The translations under genes and the position numbers were made by a program. The notes under the pieces were generated by a model. The model worked only from the letters and a program-made list of their open reading frames with translations, had not been told where the DNA came from and searched no databases. A DNA stretch of 41,904 nt from SURF-32 sp964648365 (lineage in GTDB: Bacteria; Planctomycetota; Phycisphaerae; UBA1845). Every line of letters starts with the position of its first letter. The stretch's first letter is position 1. Positions 1 to 8,592 of the stretch are shown piece after piece. The stretch lies in contig CAZYLK010000032.1 in assembly GCA_964648365.1 (NCBI GenBank), positions 1 through 41,904 of the forward strand. Direction: 5' to 3'.

Positions 1-450
1 CAGCCGGGCAGCAGCATCATGCCCGGCAAGGTCAACCCGGTGATGTGCGAGATGGTGATCCAGGTTTCCGCGCATGTGATCGGCGCCGACGCCACCATCA
101 CGCAAGCGTGCCGCGAGAGTTTCTTTGAACTGAACGTCGGCATGCCGGTGATGGCCTACAATCTGCTGGAAAGCGTGCGCCTGCTCGGCAACGCCGCCCG
201 GACGTTCACGCAGCGCTGCGTGGCGGGCATCGAGGCCAACGCGGACCGCTGCAACGAACTGATCGAGCAGTCGCTGGCGATGTGTACGAGCCTGGCCCCG
301 CTGGTCGGGTATGACAAAGCGGCCGCGATCGCCAAGGAGGCGTTCTCCAGCGGTAAGACCGTTCGGCAGATCGCGCTGGAGCAGAAGGTGCTCAGCGAGA
401 AGGAGCTGAACGACGCGCTGGATCCGACGTCCATGACGCGGCCGGGGTGA
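1..450 (+). CDS. fumC: Fumarate hydratase class II, C-terminal part (cut by window edge)
   Basis: This is the C-terminal third of class II fumarase, the TCA-cycle enzyme that interconverts fumarate and malate in the cytoplasm. The reading frame is open from the first base, so the gene starts outside the window. It begins with the superfamily signature GSSIMPGKVNPV, the mobile loop of the fumarase/aspartase fold, followed by the helical continuation (ESFFELNVGMPVMAYNLL) and the small C-terminal domain (LVGYDKAAAIAKEA). Class II fumarase is preferred over aspartase because of the ELNVGMPV context and the C-terminal domain, but aspartate ammonia-lyase cannot be fully excluded without the N-terminal half. 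The next gene starts about 210 bp downstream and is unrelated in function. Confidence 0.93.
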   Translation, partial: QPGSSIMPGKVNPVMCEMVIQVSAHVIGADATITQACRESFFELNVGMPVMAYNLLESVRLLGNAARTFTQRCVAGIEANADRCNELIEQSLAMCTSLAPLVGYDKAAAIAKEAFSSGKTVRQIALEQKVLSEKELNDALDPTSMTRPG

Positions 451-466
451 GTGGCGCATGACAGAT

Positions 467-501
467 GAATGGCGAATGTTGAATGGCGAATAACGAATGA
501 G
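467..501. repeat. Heptanucleotide tandem repeat GAATNNN (5 units)
   Basis: Five consecutive 7-bp units follow the fumC stop: GAATGGC, GAATGTT, GAATGGC, GAATAAC, GAATGAG. A related four-unit array lies at 36599-36626 (GAATGAC, GAATGTC, GAATGTC, GAGTGAC). Both are intergenic and just downstream of a gene. The function is unknown. Confidence 0.75.
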
Positions 502-553
502 GACGGGCGGCGTCGGCGCGTTCTGCTGGACGCTTTCGAGCGCCGCGACGACT

Positions 554-588
554 GCCCAGCGAGCCGCGTGGCTTTAGCCCGCGCGGGG
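554..588 (+). repeat. Dispersed imperfect palindrome (family C), copy 1
   Basis: The core reads GCCGCGTGGCTTTAGCCCGC: arms CGCG-GGCT and AGCC-CGCG with one bulged T. The reverse complement of the same element, with the same bulge position, lies at 32290-32320. This copy sits between fumC and the ATPase gene. Confidence 0.7.
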
Positions 589-645
589 ATTCCTTCGTGG
601 TAACGGCGACGAATCACGCAGAGTAATTAACCGACCGCGTGTGTC

Positions 646-662
646 GTTGCATGTAACGCAAC
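646..662. promoter_or_regulatory. Small inverted repeat directly upstream of the ATPase start
   Basis: GTTGC and GCAAC arms separated by 7 nt end one base before the ATG of the ATPase gene, where no clear Shine-Dalgarno sequence is visible. It could be an operator or a translational hairpin; it is short enough to be chance. Confidence 0.25.
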
Positions 663-663
663 C

Positions 664-2076
664 ATGATTCAACGCGACGACAAGCCAGCAGAGAAGCGAT
701 CCGGCTTCCAGTTCAACGCGCTGATCGTGGGCGGGTTCAAGTCCATTCGCGATCGGACGCGGCTGGACTTAGGACCGCTGACGATCCTCGCGGGGCCGAA
801 CAGTTCAGGCAAGTCGGCGATCATGCAGCCGCTGCTGCTGCTCAAACAGACGCTCGAATCGCCGTACGACGTAGGTCCGCTTCGGCTGGACGGCGAAAAC
901 GTGAGCTTCGTCGATTCCGATCAGGTGTTTTCGCGTACCGGGCCGGATTCGTACGTTCCGGAGGTTGAGATTGGCATTGATACGTCGGAGGCGGTGGCGT
1001 CCTTGTTTTTTCGACGCCAGGCTGACGGCATTAGCCTTGACAGGTGGGAGGAGTACGATCCGGCGGTAGGTCGGTCCCGCTCTCTATCCCCTCAGATGAC
1101 GTCGAGCCAACTCGTACGGGAATACGAGAGCGAGCTGCGCCAGAGAGGCGAGTTGAAGAACGGAATGTCAGCGGAGGCGACGTTTTTCCAAAAGAAGTGT
1201 ATACCCTTTGTCTGCTTCCAGGTCCAACAGTCGCCAAAGACGTATACGCGGTTCACACGGTCGCCGTGGACAATCCTAGAGGGTATACTCGCATGTCTGG
1301 TCCACGTGCCTGCCGTGCGCGCAACGCCGGGGCGGACACTTGAATTGGTCAGGCTTAACAACAGCTACGTTCCAGTCTCGGCTTCGGCATTTGATCCGGA
1401 GGCGTCGAATGTTAGGCTTTCCGCCATACATGCGATAGAGTTGGAGGTCTTCGAAGGAAGGTTTGATCGCTACGTCGCATCTCTTGTGAAAAAGTGGCAG
1501 GAGGCCGACGGACTACGGCTTGGCCGGCTTCAGACGATGCTGTGCGATCTCCAGTTGTCAAGTCGCATAGAAGCGAAGCTAATCGGTCACTCACGCCTTG
1601 ATCTGCTGGTCAGTCGAATCGCACAGATCGAGAACTCGACAACAAGCGATATGGTCAGCATCCTGAATACAGGGCAAGCAATCCCGCACGTCCTGCCTGT
1701 GCTCACGGCGCTCGCGGTCGCCTCACCGAAGCACTGGGTCTACGTTGAGCAACCCGAAGTGCACCTGCACCCCGGCGCCCAGGTCCGCTTGGCTAAGTAC
1801 CTGCTCCAAGCGGCAAGTCGCGGCGCGGTAGTCATCGTCGAAACCCACAGCAACCTGTTGCTCAAGGGAATCCAACAGCAAGTCGCCTCCGGCGCGTTCG
1901 CCCCGGACATCGTCAAGCTGCACTGGTTCCGGCAGGACGACGAAGGCGTGACGCGGATCGACTCGGCAGAACTCGACGAGCACGGCGCGTTCGGCGACTG
2001 GCCGGTCGATTTCAACGACGTGGAGTTGGACATCGAGGGACGCTACATCGACGCTGCGATGGGCCGGAAGGAATGA
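664..2076 (+). CDS. SMC/OLD-like AAA family ATPase (predicted DUF3696-type)
   Basis: A 470-aa soluble ATPase of the split ABC/SMC-like type. After a short basic tail come the family opening GFKSIRDRTRLDLGPLTI, Walker A GPNSSGKS (residues 44-51), a long helical and variable middle, a signature-like segment NTGQAIPHVLPVLTAL (about 333-348), the Walker B-like YVEQPEVHLHP (about 360-370) and the H-switch IVETHSNLLL (about 393-402). The tail (DEHGAFGDWPVDF) resembles DUF3696 proteins. Its stop overlaps the start of the next gene in ATGA, so the two are probably co-translated. Relatives act as the ATPase sensor of two-gene defence systems such as PARIS, Septu and Gabija, or stand alone. A defence role here is inference from architecture. 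The middle of the gene is visibly less GC-rich than its neighbours, which may indicate transfer. Confidence 0.85.
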   Translation: MIQRDDKPAEKRSGFQFNALIVGGFKSIRDRTRLDLGPLTILAGPNSSGKSAIMQPLLLLKQTLESPYDVGPLRLDGENVSFVDSDQVFSRTGPDSYVPEVEIGIDTSEAVASLFFRRQADGISLDRWEEYDPAVGRSRSLSPQMTSSQLVREYESELRQRGELKNGMSAEATFFQKKCIPFVCFQVQQSPKTYTRFTRSPWTILEGILACLVHVPAVRATPGRTLELVRLNNSYVPVSASAFDPEASNVRLSAIHAIELEVFEGRFDRYVASLVKKWQEADGLRLGRLQTMLCDLQLSSRIEAKLIGHSRLDLLVSRIAQIENSTTSDMVSILNTGQAIPHVLPVLTALAVASPKHWVYVEQPEVHLHPGAQVRLAKYLLQAASRGAVVIVETHSNLLLKGIQQQVASGAFAPDIVKLHWFRQDDEGVTRIDSAELDEHGAFGDWPVDFNDVELDIEGRYIDAAMGRKE

Positions 2077-2633
2077 CTCGCCGCAGGACCGTGGCGCTGG
2101 TCATCGACGCAAACGTGGCGCAGGCGTGTTCCGAGCGCTCGCTTGTGTCGGAGAACCACCAGATCGCCGCATCGATCAGAGCCTTGGTCGCGGTACGCGA
2201 CCATCCGGCTCTTCTCGTCGCCTTCTGCCCAGCGCTGCGCGACGAATGGAACCGGCATAAGAGCGGATGGTCACACAAGTGGCTGTATGCAATGACGAGC
2301 GAGCGGCGCGTGCGCGACTGCGACCCGCCGATTCGGGACCACCTTCGCCGGTGCGTCGCGAGCTTGGAGGAAACAGCGAAGCAGGAGGCGGAAAAAGACG
2401 TCCATCTGATCGAGTTGGCGGTCCACACCAGTCGCCGAGTGCTCTCGCATGAGAAGACGTGTCGCAAGATATTCTGTGGGCTTGTAGGTCGAGTGGCGAA
2501 ACTGGGCTCGGTTATGTGGGCCGGCCCTACGGAAGAGGGGTGCATCGATTGGCTGCACGCGGGCGCACCGCTGACGGATCAATACAAACTGCGGCGTCCT
2601 CCCGATCGTCGATCGGGTCGCGGCCCGGGATAA
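2073..2633 (+). CDS. PIN-like domain protein coupled to the upstream ATPase
   Basis: A 186-aa protein not assigned to a named family with certainty. It opens with a beta strand and acidic residue typical of PIN ribonucleases (TVALVIDANVAQA, D12). Further acidic residues are spaced as expected for a PIN site: E58 in LRDEWNRH, D109 in EKDVHLIELA and E127 in VLSHEKTCRK. The last replaces the more usual Asp or Asn of the TND motif. The start overlaps the ATPase stop by 4 bp (ATGA), so the products probably work together, with the ATPase controlling a nuclease-like partner. Cys132-Cys135 spacing and a basic tail (RRPPDRRSGRGPG) are seen but not explained. The PIN call is by eye; a divergent toxin-like or structural partner is the alternative. 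Confidence 0.6.
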   Translation: MTRRRTVALVIDANVAQACSERSLVSENHQIAASIRALVAVRDHPALLVAFCPALRDEWNRHKSGWSHKWLYAMTSERRVRDCDPPIRDHLRRCVASLEETAKQEAEKDVHLIELAVHTSRRVLSHEKTCRKIFCGLVGRVAKLGSVMWAGPTEEGCIDWLHAGAPLTDQYKLRRPPDRRSGRGPG

Positions 2634-2640
2634 GAGACTC

Positions 2641-5600
2641 ATGAACATGACAATCAGACTGCGTACGAACCGAAAGTCGTTACGGCGGACACTCGCCGGT
2701 TTGCTGCTCATCGGAGTGTTGGGTCCGGCCTCGGCACAAACATCCCCGTCGCAGTCCGACTCGAAGGCGGCGGACGAGCCCAAACTCCCCGAAAACGTCA
2801 CCGCCAGGCCCCTCCGCCCCGCCACCACCGGCGGCGAGACGATGTTCACGCGACTTTCGCCCGCCGAGACCGGGGTGGACTTCGAGAACCGGCTGAACTT
2901 CGATCATCCGTGGCGGATTCTGTACGTCCACGGATTCGCCGGGGGGGGGATCGCCATCGGCGACTTCGACGGCGACGACGCGCCGGACGTGTACCTGACC
3001 GGCCAGACGCATGAAAACCGGCTCTATCGTCAGGCCTCGCCGTGGAAGTTCGAAGACGTGACCGCCAAGGCCGGCGTCGCGGGCGGGGACGCCTGGGGCG
3101 CGGGGGCGGCGTTCGCCGACGTGGACAACGACGGCGACCTCGACCTGTACGTCTGCAACTACAACAGCCCCAACCGGCTCTACGTCAACAAGGGCGACGG
3201 TACGTTCGAGGAGCGCGCAAAAGCCGCGGGCGTGGACTTCGCCGGCGCCAGCATCGCCCCCGTCTTCGCCGACTACGATCGCGACGGCGACCTGGACATG
3301 TACCTGCTGACCAACCGTATCTACGCCGAAGTCGGCGAGTCCGAGATGCCGCCTATCGTCAAGATCAATGGCGTTGTCACCGTGGATCCGCGCTACGCTG
3401 AAACACATGCCGTGCAGAAGCGCGTGGTGGGCGGCTTTGAGCAGTACTTCGTGGTGCAGGCAGGCCAGCGCGACCGCCTCTATCAGAATAACGGCGACGG
3501 GACGTTCAAGGACGTCTCCATTCCGGCCGGCATAAAGGGCAACCACCCCGGCCTGTCCGCCACCTGGTGGGACTACAACAACGACGGCTGGCTCGACCTC
3601 TACGTCGGCAACGACTACTGGTCTCCGGATCGGCTCTATCGCAACAACGGCGACGGCACGTTTACGGATGTCATCGAATCGGTCACGCATCACACCACCT
3701 GGTTCTCGATGGGCGGCGACGCAGGCGACATCAACAACGACGGCCTGATCGACTTCTTGATCACTGACATGTCGTCCACCACGCACTACATGGCGAAAAT
3801 CACCATGGGCGACATGGCCGACTCGCGCTGGTTCCTGGAAAACGCGGTGCCGCGGCAGGCGATGCGCAACGTGATGTACCTGAACAGCGGCGTTGACCGG
3901 CTCCAGGACGTGGCGTTCCTGACGGGGCTGGCCAGTTCCGACTGGTCCTGGTCGGTCCGCTTCGCCGACTTCGACAATGACGGCTGGCAGGACGTCTTTG
4001 TCTCCAACGGCACTGCCAACCAGTCGTTCGACGCCGATTTCGCCATCGAAACGCAGAAACTGTCGGATCGGCTCACGGAACAGGGCGTCACCGACCCGGC
4101 CGAGCGCGACCGCGCCCAGTGGGAGATTTTTCTCAGGCAGGAGCCGCGCTTCGAGACGAATCTGGCGTTCCGCAACGACGGCAACCTGCACTTCGACAAG
4201 GTTGCCAGGGAATGGGGCCTGGACGAGAAAGGCATCAGCCACGCGGCCGCCTGCGCCGACATGGACCGCGACGGCGACCTCGATCTGATCGTCGGCAACC
4301 TCAATGAGCCGGTGGCCGTCTATCGCAACGACTCGAAATCGGGCCGTCGCCTCCTGCTTCGCCTCGACGACGAGCGCGGCAACCGATGGGGCATCGGCGC
4401 CAAGGTCACGATCGAAACCGCCGGCGGCAAACAGGTGCGCCAGCCGACCCTCTCGGGCGGTTACTACTCGACCAGCGAGCCGTTGATCCACTTCGGACTC
4501 GGCGACGACAGGAAGATCGAGCGGATGACGATCGAATGGGCGTCCGGCGGCCGGCGCGTGATCGAGGATCTCCCCGTCGATCGCTATCTGACGATCCGGC
4601 ACGCTGACGAACATTCAGGCCATCAGGCGCCCGCACAAGCCACGTTCAACAAGGCAACCGAATACGTCGACGCCGCCGCCGAACTTCACCTCGAAGGCAT
4701 CCGTCACGAGGAAACGCCGTTTGACGACTACGTCCGCCAGCCGCTGCTGCCGGCCAAGATGTCGCAACTCGGCCCCGGCCTGGCCTGGGGCGACGCCAAC
4801 GGCGACGGGATGGATGATCTGTATCTCGGCGGGGCGGCCGGGAAGCCGGGTCAACTCCTGGTGCAAAGCCGGTCGGGCCACTTCCGCGCGGTCAAAAGCG
4901 GTCCCTGGAACGACGACTCGGCCAGCGAAGACATGGGCATCGCGTGGTTCGATGCCGACAACGATCGCGACCTCGACCTCTACGTCGTCAGTGGCGGTAA
5001 CGAGTTCAAGCCGGACGCGGCCGCGCTGATGGACCGACTCTATCTCAACGACGGTCAGGGGAACTTCACCAAGGCCCCTCCCACCGCGATCCATGCCTCG
5101 GCCGACAGTGGCGGACCCGTGGCCGCGGCGGACTTCGATCGCGACGGCGACGTGGACCTCTTTGTCGGCGGTCGTCAGATCCCCGGCCAGTACCCGCTGC
5201 CCGCCAACAGCCGACTGCTCCGCAACGACGGCGGTACGTTCACGGATGTCACGGACGAGGTCGCGCCGGGACTGCAAACGTCGGGCATGGTCACGTCCGC
5301 GCTCTGGTCGGACTTTGACGGCGACGAAAAGCTGGACCTGATCATCGCCATCGAGTGGGGTCCAATCGCGTTCTGGCGCAACACGGGCGGGAAGCTGGAA
5401 GACGCCACCGCTGCTACCGGCCTCGCCGATCTGACCGGCTGGTGGAACAGCATAACGGGCGCGGATTTCAACGGTGACGGGCGGATCGACTACGTCGCGC
5501 TCAACGCCGGCCTGAACACCAAGTACAAGGCGTCGCACGACAAGCCGGCTCTGCTGTTTTACGGCGACTTCGAGGGCAATGGACGCATGTCGCTGGTCGA

Positions 5601-6453
5601 AGCGAAGACGTCGGCCGACGTGCTGCCCGTCCGCGGTCGAAGTTGCAGTTCGAACGCCATGCCCTTCCTGAAGGACAAGTTTCCGACGTACCGGTCCTTT
5701 GCGTCAGCGACCCTCGACGAAATCTACACGCCGGAGTGCCTGCGGAAGTCGTATGAGTTCAAGGCGACGACGCTGGAAAGCGGCGTCTACATGAACGAGG
5801 GCGACGGCCGATTCACGTTTGAGCCGTTTCCGCGCATCGCGCAGGCCGCGCCGGGCTACGGCGCGGTGGCCGGCGACTTCGACGGCGACGCCCGCTGCGA
5901 CGTGTACTTCGTGCAGAACTTCTTCACCCGCGAGCCGGAGACGGGTTTCTGGGACGGGGGCCTCAGCCTGATGCTGCGCGGCGACGGCGACGGCGGGTTC
6001 ACGCCGGTTTCGCCTGTCGAGAGCGGGCTGATCATCGACGGCGACGCGAAAGGGCTGGCGCTCACCGACATCCGCGGCGCGGGACTGCCGACATTTGCGA
6101 TCGCACAGAACGACGGGCCGCTGCGCGTCCTGCGCGGCCGGCGGCGGCTGGTGAGCGTGCGGCTGGAAGGGCGCGACGGCGCGCCGCCGCCGATCGGCGC
6201 GCGCGTGACCCTTCGCTCCGACGGCCAGCCCAACCAGACGCAGGAACTCTACGCCGGCAGCGGCTATCTCTCACAGTCATCGCCGGTGCTCTTCTTCGGC
6301 GCGGCGGACGGCGCAACCGCCTACTTCCACGTGAAGTGGCCCGACGGAACCGAGACGCTCCACCATACCAACGCCCACCGCCGACGCAGCGTCACCCTTT
6401 CGCCAGATCGCGCGGGGGATCTGGGCGAGTTTTCCAAGAAGCTGGGGCCGTGA
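2641..6453 (+). CDS. Exported double CRTAC1-like protein (FG-GAP/VCBS repeats with two ASPIC/UnbV domains)
   Basis: A 1270-aa exported protein. The N-terminus has a basic region, a hydrophobic core (LAGLLLIGVLGPASAQ) and a likely signal peptidase I site. Around 14 calcium-loop FG-GAP/VCBS motifs follow, for example DFDGDDAPDVYL, DNDGDLDLYV, DYNNDGWLDLYVGND and DRDGDLDLIVGN. A first ASPIC/UnbV domain lies near residues 575-660 (WGIGAKVTIETAGGKQVRQ). A second repeat block then begins (DANGDGMDDLYLGG) and a second ASPIC domain closes the protein (PPIGARVTLRSDGQPNQTQ to HVKWPDGTETLHH). CRTAC1-type proteins usually have one such unit, so this looks like an internal duplication. Function is probably extracellular binding; the ligand is unknown. 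A second in-frame ATG lies two codons downstream and could be the true start. A G9 run at 2941 is in frame. Confidence 0.88.
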   Translation: MNMTIRLRTNRKSLRRTLAGLLLIGVLGPASAQTSPSQSDSKAADEPKLPENVTARPLRPATTGGETMFTRLSPAETGVDFENRLNFDHPWRILYVHGFAGGGIAIGDFDGDDAPDVYLTGQTHENRLYRQASPWKFEDVTAKAGVAGGDAWGAGAAFADVDNDGDLDLYVCNYNSPNRLYVNKGDGTFEERAKAAGVDFAGASIAPVFADYDRDGDLDMYLLTNRIYAEVGESEMPPIVKINGVVTVDPRYAETHAVQKRVVGGFEQYFVVQAGQRDRLYQNNGDGTFKDVSIPAGIKGNHPGLSATWWDYNNDGWLDLYVGNDYWSPDRLYRNNGDGTFTDVIESVTHHTTWFSMGGDAGDINNDGLIDFLITDMSSTTHYMAKITMGDMADSRWFLENAVPRQAMRNVMYLNSGVDRLQDVAFLTGLASSDWSWSVRFADFDNDGWQDVFVSNGTANQSFDADFAIETQKLSDRLTEQGVTDPAERDRAQWEIFLRQEPRFETNLAFRNDGNLHFDKVAREWGLDEKGISHAAACADMDRDGDLDLIVGNLNEPVAVYRNDSKSGRRLLLRLDDERGNRWGIGAKVTIETAGGKQVRQPTLSGGYYSTSEPLIHFGLGDDRKIERMTIEWASGGRRVIEDLPVDRYLTIRHADEHSGHQAPAQATFNKATEYVDAAAELHLEGIRHEETPFDDYVRQPLLPAKMSQLGPGLAWGDANGDGMDDLYLGGAAGKPGQLLVQSRSGHFRAVKSGPWNDDSASEDMGIAWFDADNDRDLDLYVVSGGNEFKPDAAALMDRLYLNDGQGNFTKAPPTAIHASADSGGPVAAADFDRDGDVDLFVGGRQIPGQYPLPANSRLLRNDGGTFTDVTDEVAPGLQTSGMVTSALWSDFDGDEKLDLIIAIEWGPIAFWRNTGGKLEDATAATGLADLTGWWNSITGADFNGDGRIDYVALNAGLNTKYKASHDKPALLFYGDFEGNGRMSLVEAKTSADVLPVRGRSCSSNAMPFLKDKFPTYRSFASATLDEIYTPECLRKSYEFKATTLESGVYMNEGDGRFTFEPFPRIAQAAPGYGAVAGDFDGDARCDVYFVQNFFTREPETGFWDGGLSLMLRGDGDGGFTPVSPVESGLIIDGDAKGLALTDIRGAGLPTFAIAQNDGPLRVLRGRRRLVSVRLEGRDGAPPPIGARVTLRSDGQPNQTQELYAGSGYLSQSSPVLFFGAADGATAYFHVKWPDGTETLHHTNAHRRRSVTLSPDRAGDLGEFSKKLGP

Positions 6454-6515
6454 ACGATCACGGGCACCGCAGTTCCCGCGCCCGTTCGGGGGCCGCCTGG
6501 CGCAACTCCGGCGGC

Positions 6516-7742
6516 TCAGCATCCCGCTTCCAGTGTGCAGACGCGCAGCGTATGCGTGCCGCGCGGCTGGTGGCGATAGCGGATTCGGGCAGCGCCCTCC
6601 GGGCCGGTCGTTACTTCCGCCGCGTTCTGCGCATCGAGCGTAAACGTGACCACGGTGGCCGGTGTCGCACCCTTGAGGCGGCCGACGATCTTGCGGCCCT
6701 CCCGTTCGCATTTCTTGATCTTCAGACGCGCACCGACGCCGCAGTCCAATTCTCCCTGCAGCGGATTGCGGGCCACCCCGACGAAGCCCGGGAATGCACC
6801 GTAGGCGAACAGTGGTTCCGGGCCTGAACAGTCGATGCCATAGACGTTGCTGCCCGGCTCCGGATCGTACGTCTTCAGCAATGCGCCGGTCTCCACGTTC
6901 CACACGCGGATCGTCTGGTCCGACGCCCCCGAGAACAGCAGACGGCCATCGGGTGAAAAGGCGATACTCCGGACCGTATCAGTGTGGCCGACGAGCGAGC
7001 GTGCGACTGAGCCGTCCGTGACGCGATACAGGTTGAGAATGTTGCCGCTGCTCTGGGCCGCCACCAGTTGCCCGTCTTGCGAGAAGGCGACAAAGTCGTG
7101 TGCTCCGTCGATCGCACGGATCAGCGACCAGTCGGAAACGCGGTAAATGTTCATCCGAGCGATGCCCGTCACGCAGACGAGCAGTTGGCCGTCGGGTGAA
7201 AAGACCGCTGCCTCCACGCTCCAGTGCAGATCCATCTCATGGACCACCGAACCGTCGGCGGCGCTGAGGATGGTGAGGTAGTCGTCGGCCCCGGCGGCGG
7301 CAATCAGTTGGCCGTCGGGCGAGAACCGGACCGACCAGATCCAGTTCCCCGTCCCGTGCAATGACCGCGTCCAGACCATCGATCCGTCCGACACGCGCCA
7401 GAGCTTGACCGTGTGGTCGCGGCTGCCCGATGCGATGTACGCGCCATCAGGTGAAAACGTTACGCTGTAGACGTCGCCGGTGTGCCCGGCGAGCGTGCGG
7501 ATGGCCGAACCGTCCGATGTCCGCCACAGCTTGACGGTTTCGTCGTTGTAGCCGCCGGCGGTAGCGAGCATCTGGCCGTCGGGCGAGAACGCGACCGCCT
7601 CGACACGAACATGCCCTTCGGTCTGCCACACGACGTCCGGCGGCCCCTGCGCCGCCGCAGACGTAGCCCAACCGGCCACAGCGAAGGCCGCGGCCGCGGC
7701 CGCGATCAAGGTGGTTCTGCTGACCGTTCTGCGTGTTGTCAT
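6516..7742 (-). CDS. Secreted seven-bladed WD40 propeller with cysteine-framed C-terminal domain
   Basis: A 408-aa exported protein. The signal peptide (TLIAAAAAAFAVAGWATSAAAQ) is followed by seven WD40-like blades, recognisable from FSPDGQMLATAG, GHTGDVYSVTFSPDG, KLWRVSDGS and IRVWNVETGALL. The last ~75 residues are not WD40: they carry C-x10-C at the start (CGVGARLKIKKC), a VTFTLDAQNA strand and C-x5-C at the end (CTLEAGC). The same layout closes the proteins at 8128-9945, 10005-11840 and 26449-27483, so it is treated here as a shared domain. A strong Shine-Dalgarno (GGAGG, 7 nt before ATG) supports the start. It is convergent with the CRTAC1-like gene across about 60 bp. The propeller probably serves protein or ligand binding outside the cytoplasm; the partner is unknown. 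Confidence 0.87.
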   Translation of the reverse strand: MTTRRTVSRTTLIAAAAAAFAVAGWATSAAAQGPPDVVWQTEGHVRVEAVAFSPDGQMLATAGGYNDETVKLWRTSDGSAIRTLAGHTGDVYSVTFSPDGAYIASGSRDHTVKLWRVSDGSMVWTRSLHGTGNWIWSVRFSPDGQLIAAAGADDYLTILSAADGSVVHEMDLHWSVEAAVFSPDGQLLVCVTGIARMNIYRVSDWSLIRAIDGAHDFVAFSQDGQLVAAQSSGNILNLYRVTDGSVARSLVGHTDTVRSIAFSPDGRLLFSGASDQTIRVWNVETGALLKTYDPEPGSNVYGIDCSGPEPLFAYGAFPGFVGVARNPLQGELDCGVGARLKIKKCEREGRKIVGRLKGATPATVVTFTLDAQNAAEVTTGPEGAARIRYRHQPRGTHTLRVCTLEAGC

Positions 7743-8127
7743 GGTTGTCCTCCGTTTCGGAATCTCTGATGTCGGTTCCGTGACCGGCGCCGGCTCGTGC
7801 GCGTCAAGTAGCCGCTCGTCGCGGCAGAAATCTCCTCTCCGTGTCCCCGAGAAAACCGAGTCCGATTACCCGACAGTCTCCCTCGGCTTCTCTCACTCTC
7901 GACCAACCCGCCCGCGGGTTTCTCGCCGGACCCCGGCGCCGCGACGCACGCTGGCGAGACGCCCCGGCGCCCCGTTGACCTGCCGGGCTTCCCCCGCTCG
8001 CTGAATGGCACCCGTCGTATCAGCAACCCGTCCTGCTGGCCTCTCGTGCTGCCCAGGATCCCACGGAAGCCCGTGGGGTCAGTGCAGCATGTCGCGTGCC
8101 ACGGGCGATCCGCGGGCGGGCGATTGA
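7743..8127. other. Intergenic spacer upstream of the WD40 gene
   Basis: 385 bp without a convincing gene. It must hold the promoter of the WD40 gene (minus strand), but no clear sigma-70 or sigma-54 boxes were recognised. A 7-bp perfect hairpin (CCCACGG, 4-nt loop, CCGTGGG) at 8060-8077 lies about 50 bp past the stop of the 8128-9945 gene; it has no T-tract. Confidence 0.5.
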
Positions 8128-8592
8128 TCACGGACAGTCAAACGCGAGCGGCAACTCGTCGCCGCACGCGAGTTCTACCGCGATCTCGTGCGGCCCCGAC
8201 GGGACGCCGCCGCTTGTGCCCCATTTGGCCTTTGCCTTGCCTTTGCCGTTGAACGTCCGCAGCCGGGGGCGCTCACCGTCGAGCAGGAATGTCACCGGCT
8301 GATCGGGCGAGCCGTCTGCTACGGTCGCGCGAACGACGCCCTGCTGGTTGCAGGCGACGTCGATACGCTCGTGACCGGTGCAGAGCACTTCGCCGCACGC
8401 CGCTTCCGTCCACAGCGCGTCGCCGCAGCCGAGTTCGGCCGTCACTTCGCGCATCCCGTCCTCGACGCCGGACCACTTGGCCTTGGCCTTGCCGCCGTTG
8501 CTGACGATGCGTGTCCGCTGACGATCGCTGTCGAGCTTGAAGAGTACCTCTGTGCCCGGATCGGCGCGGACGACGCGGGCTTTCATGACGTG
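8128..8592 (-). repeat. 465-bp near-identical tract, copy 1 (3' end of paralogous gene)
   Basis: Aligns without gaps, at an offset of 1877 bp, to 10005-10469. Only scattered substitutions were seen by eye, and about nine residues differ over 155 codons. The tract covers the two C-terminal domains and stops where the propellers begin to diverge. Confidence 0.85.

Noticed and set aside
2680..4614. A 644-residue open frame antisense to the CRTAC1-like gene
   Set aside because: Repetitive Val/Asp/Gly pattern is the reverse reading of the FG-GAP repeats; no motif and no start signal.
8060..8077. Terminator after the 8128-9945 gene
   Set aside because: A 7-bp hairpin without a following T-tract on the minus strand; too weak to call.
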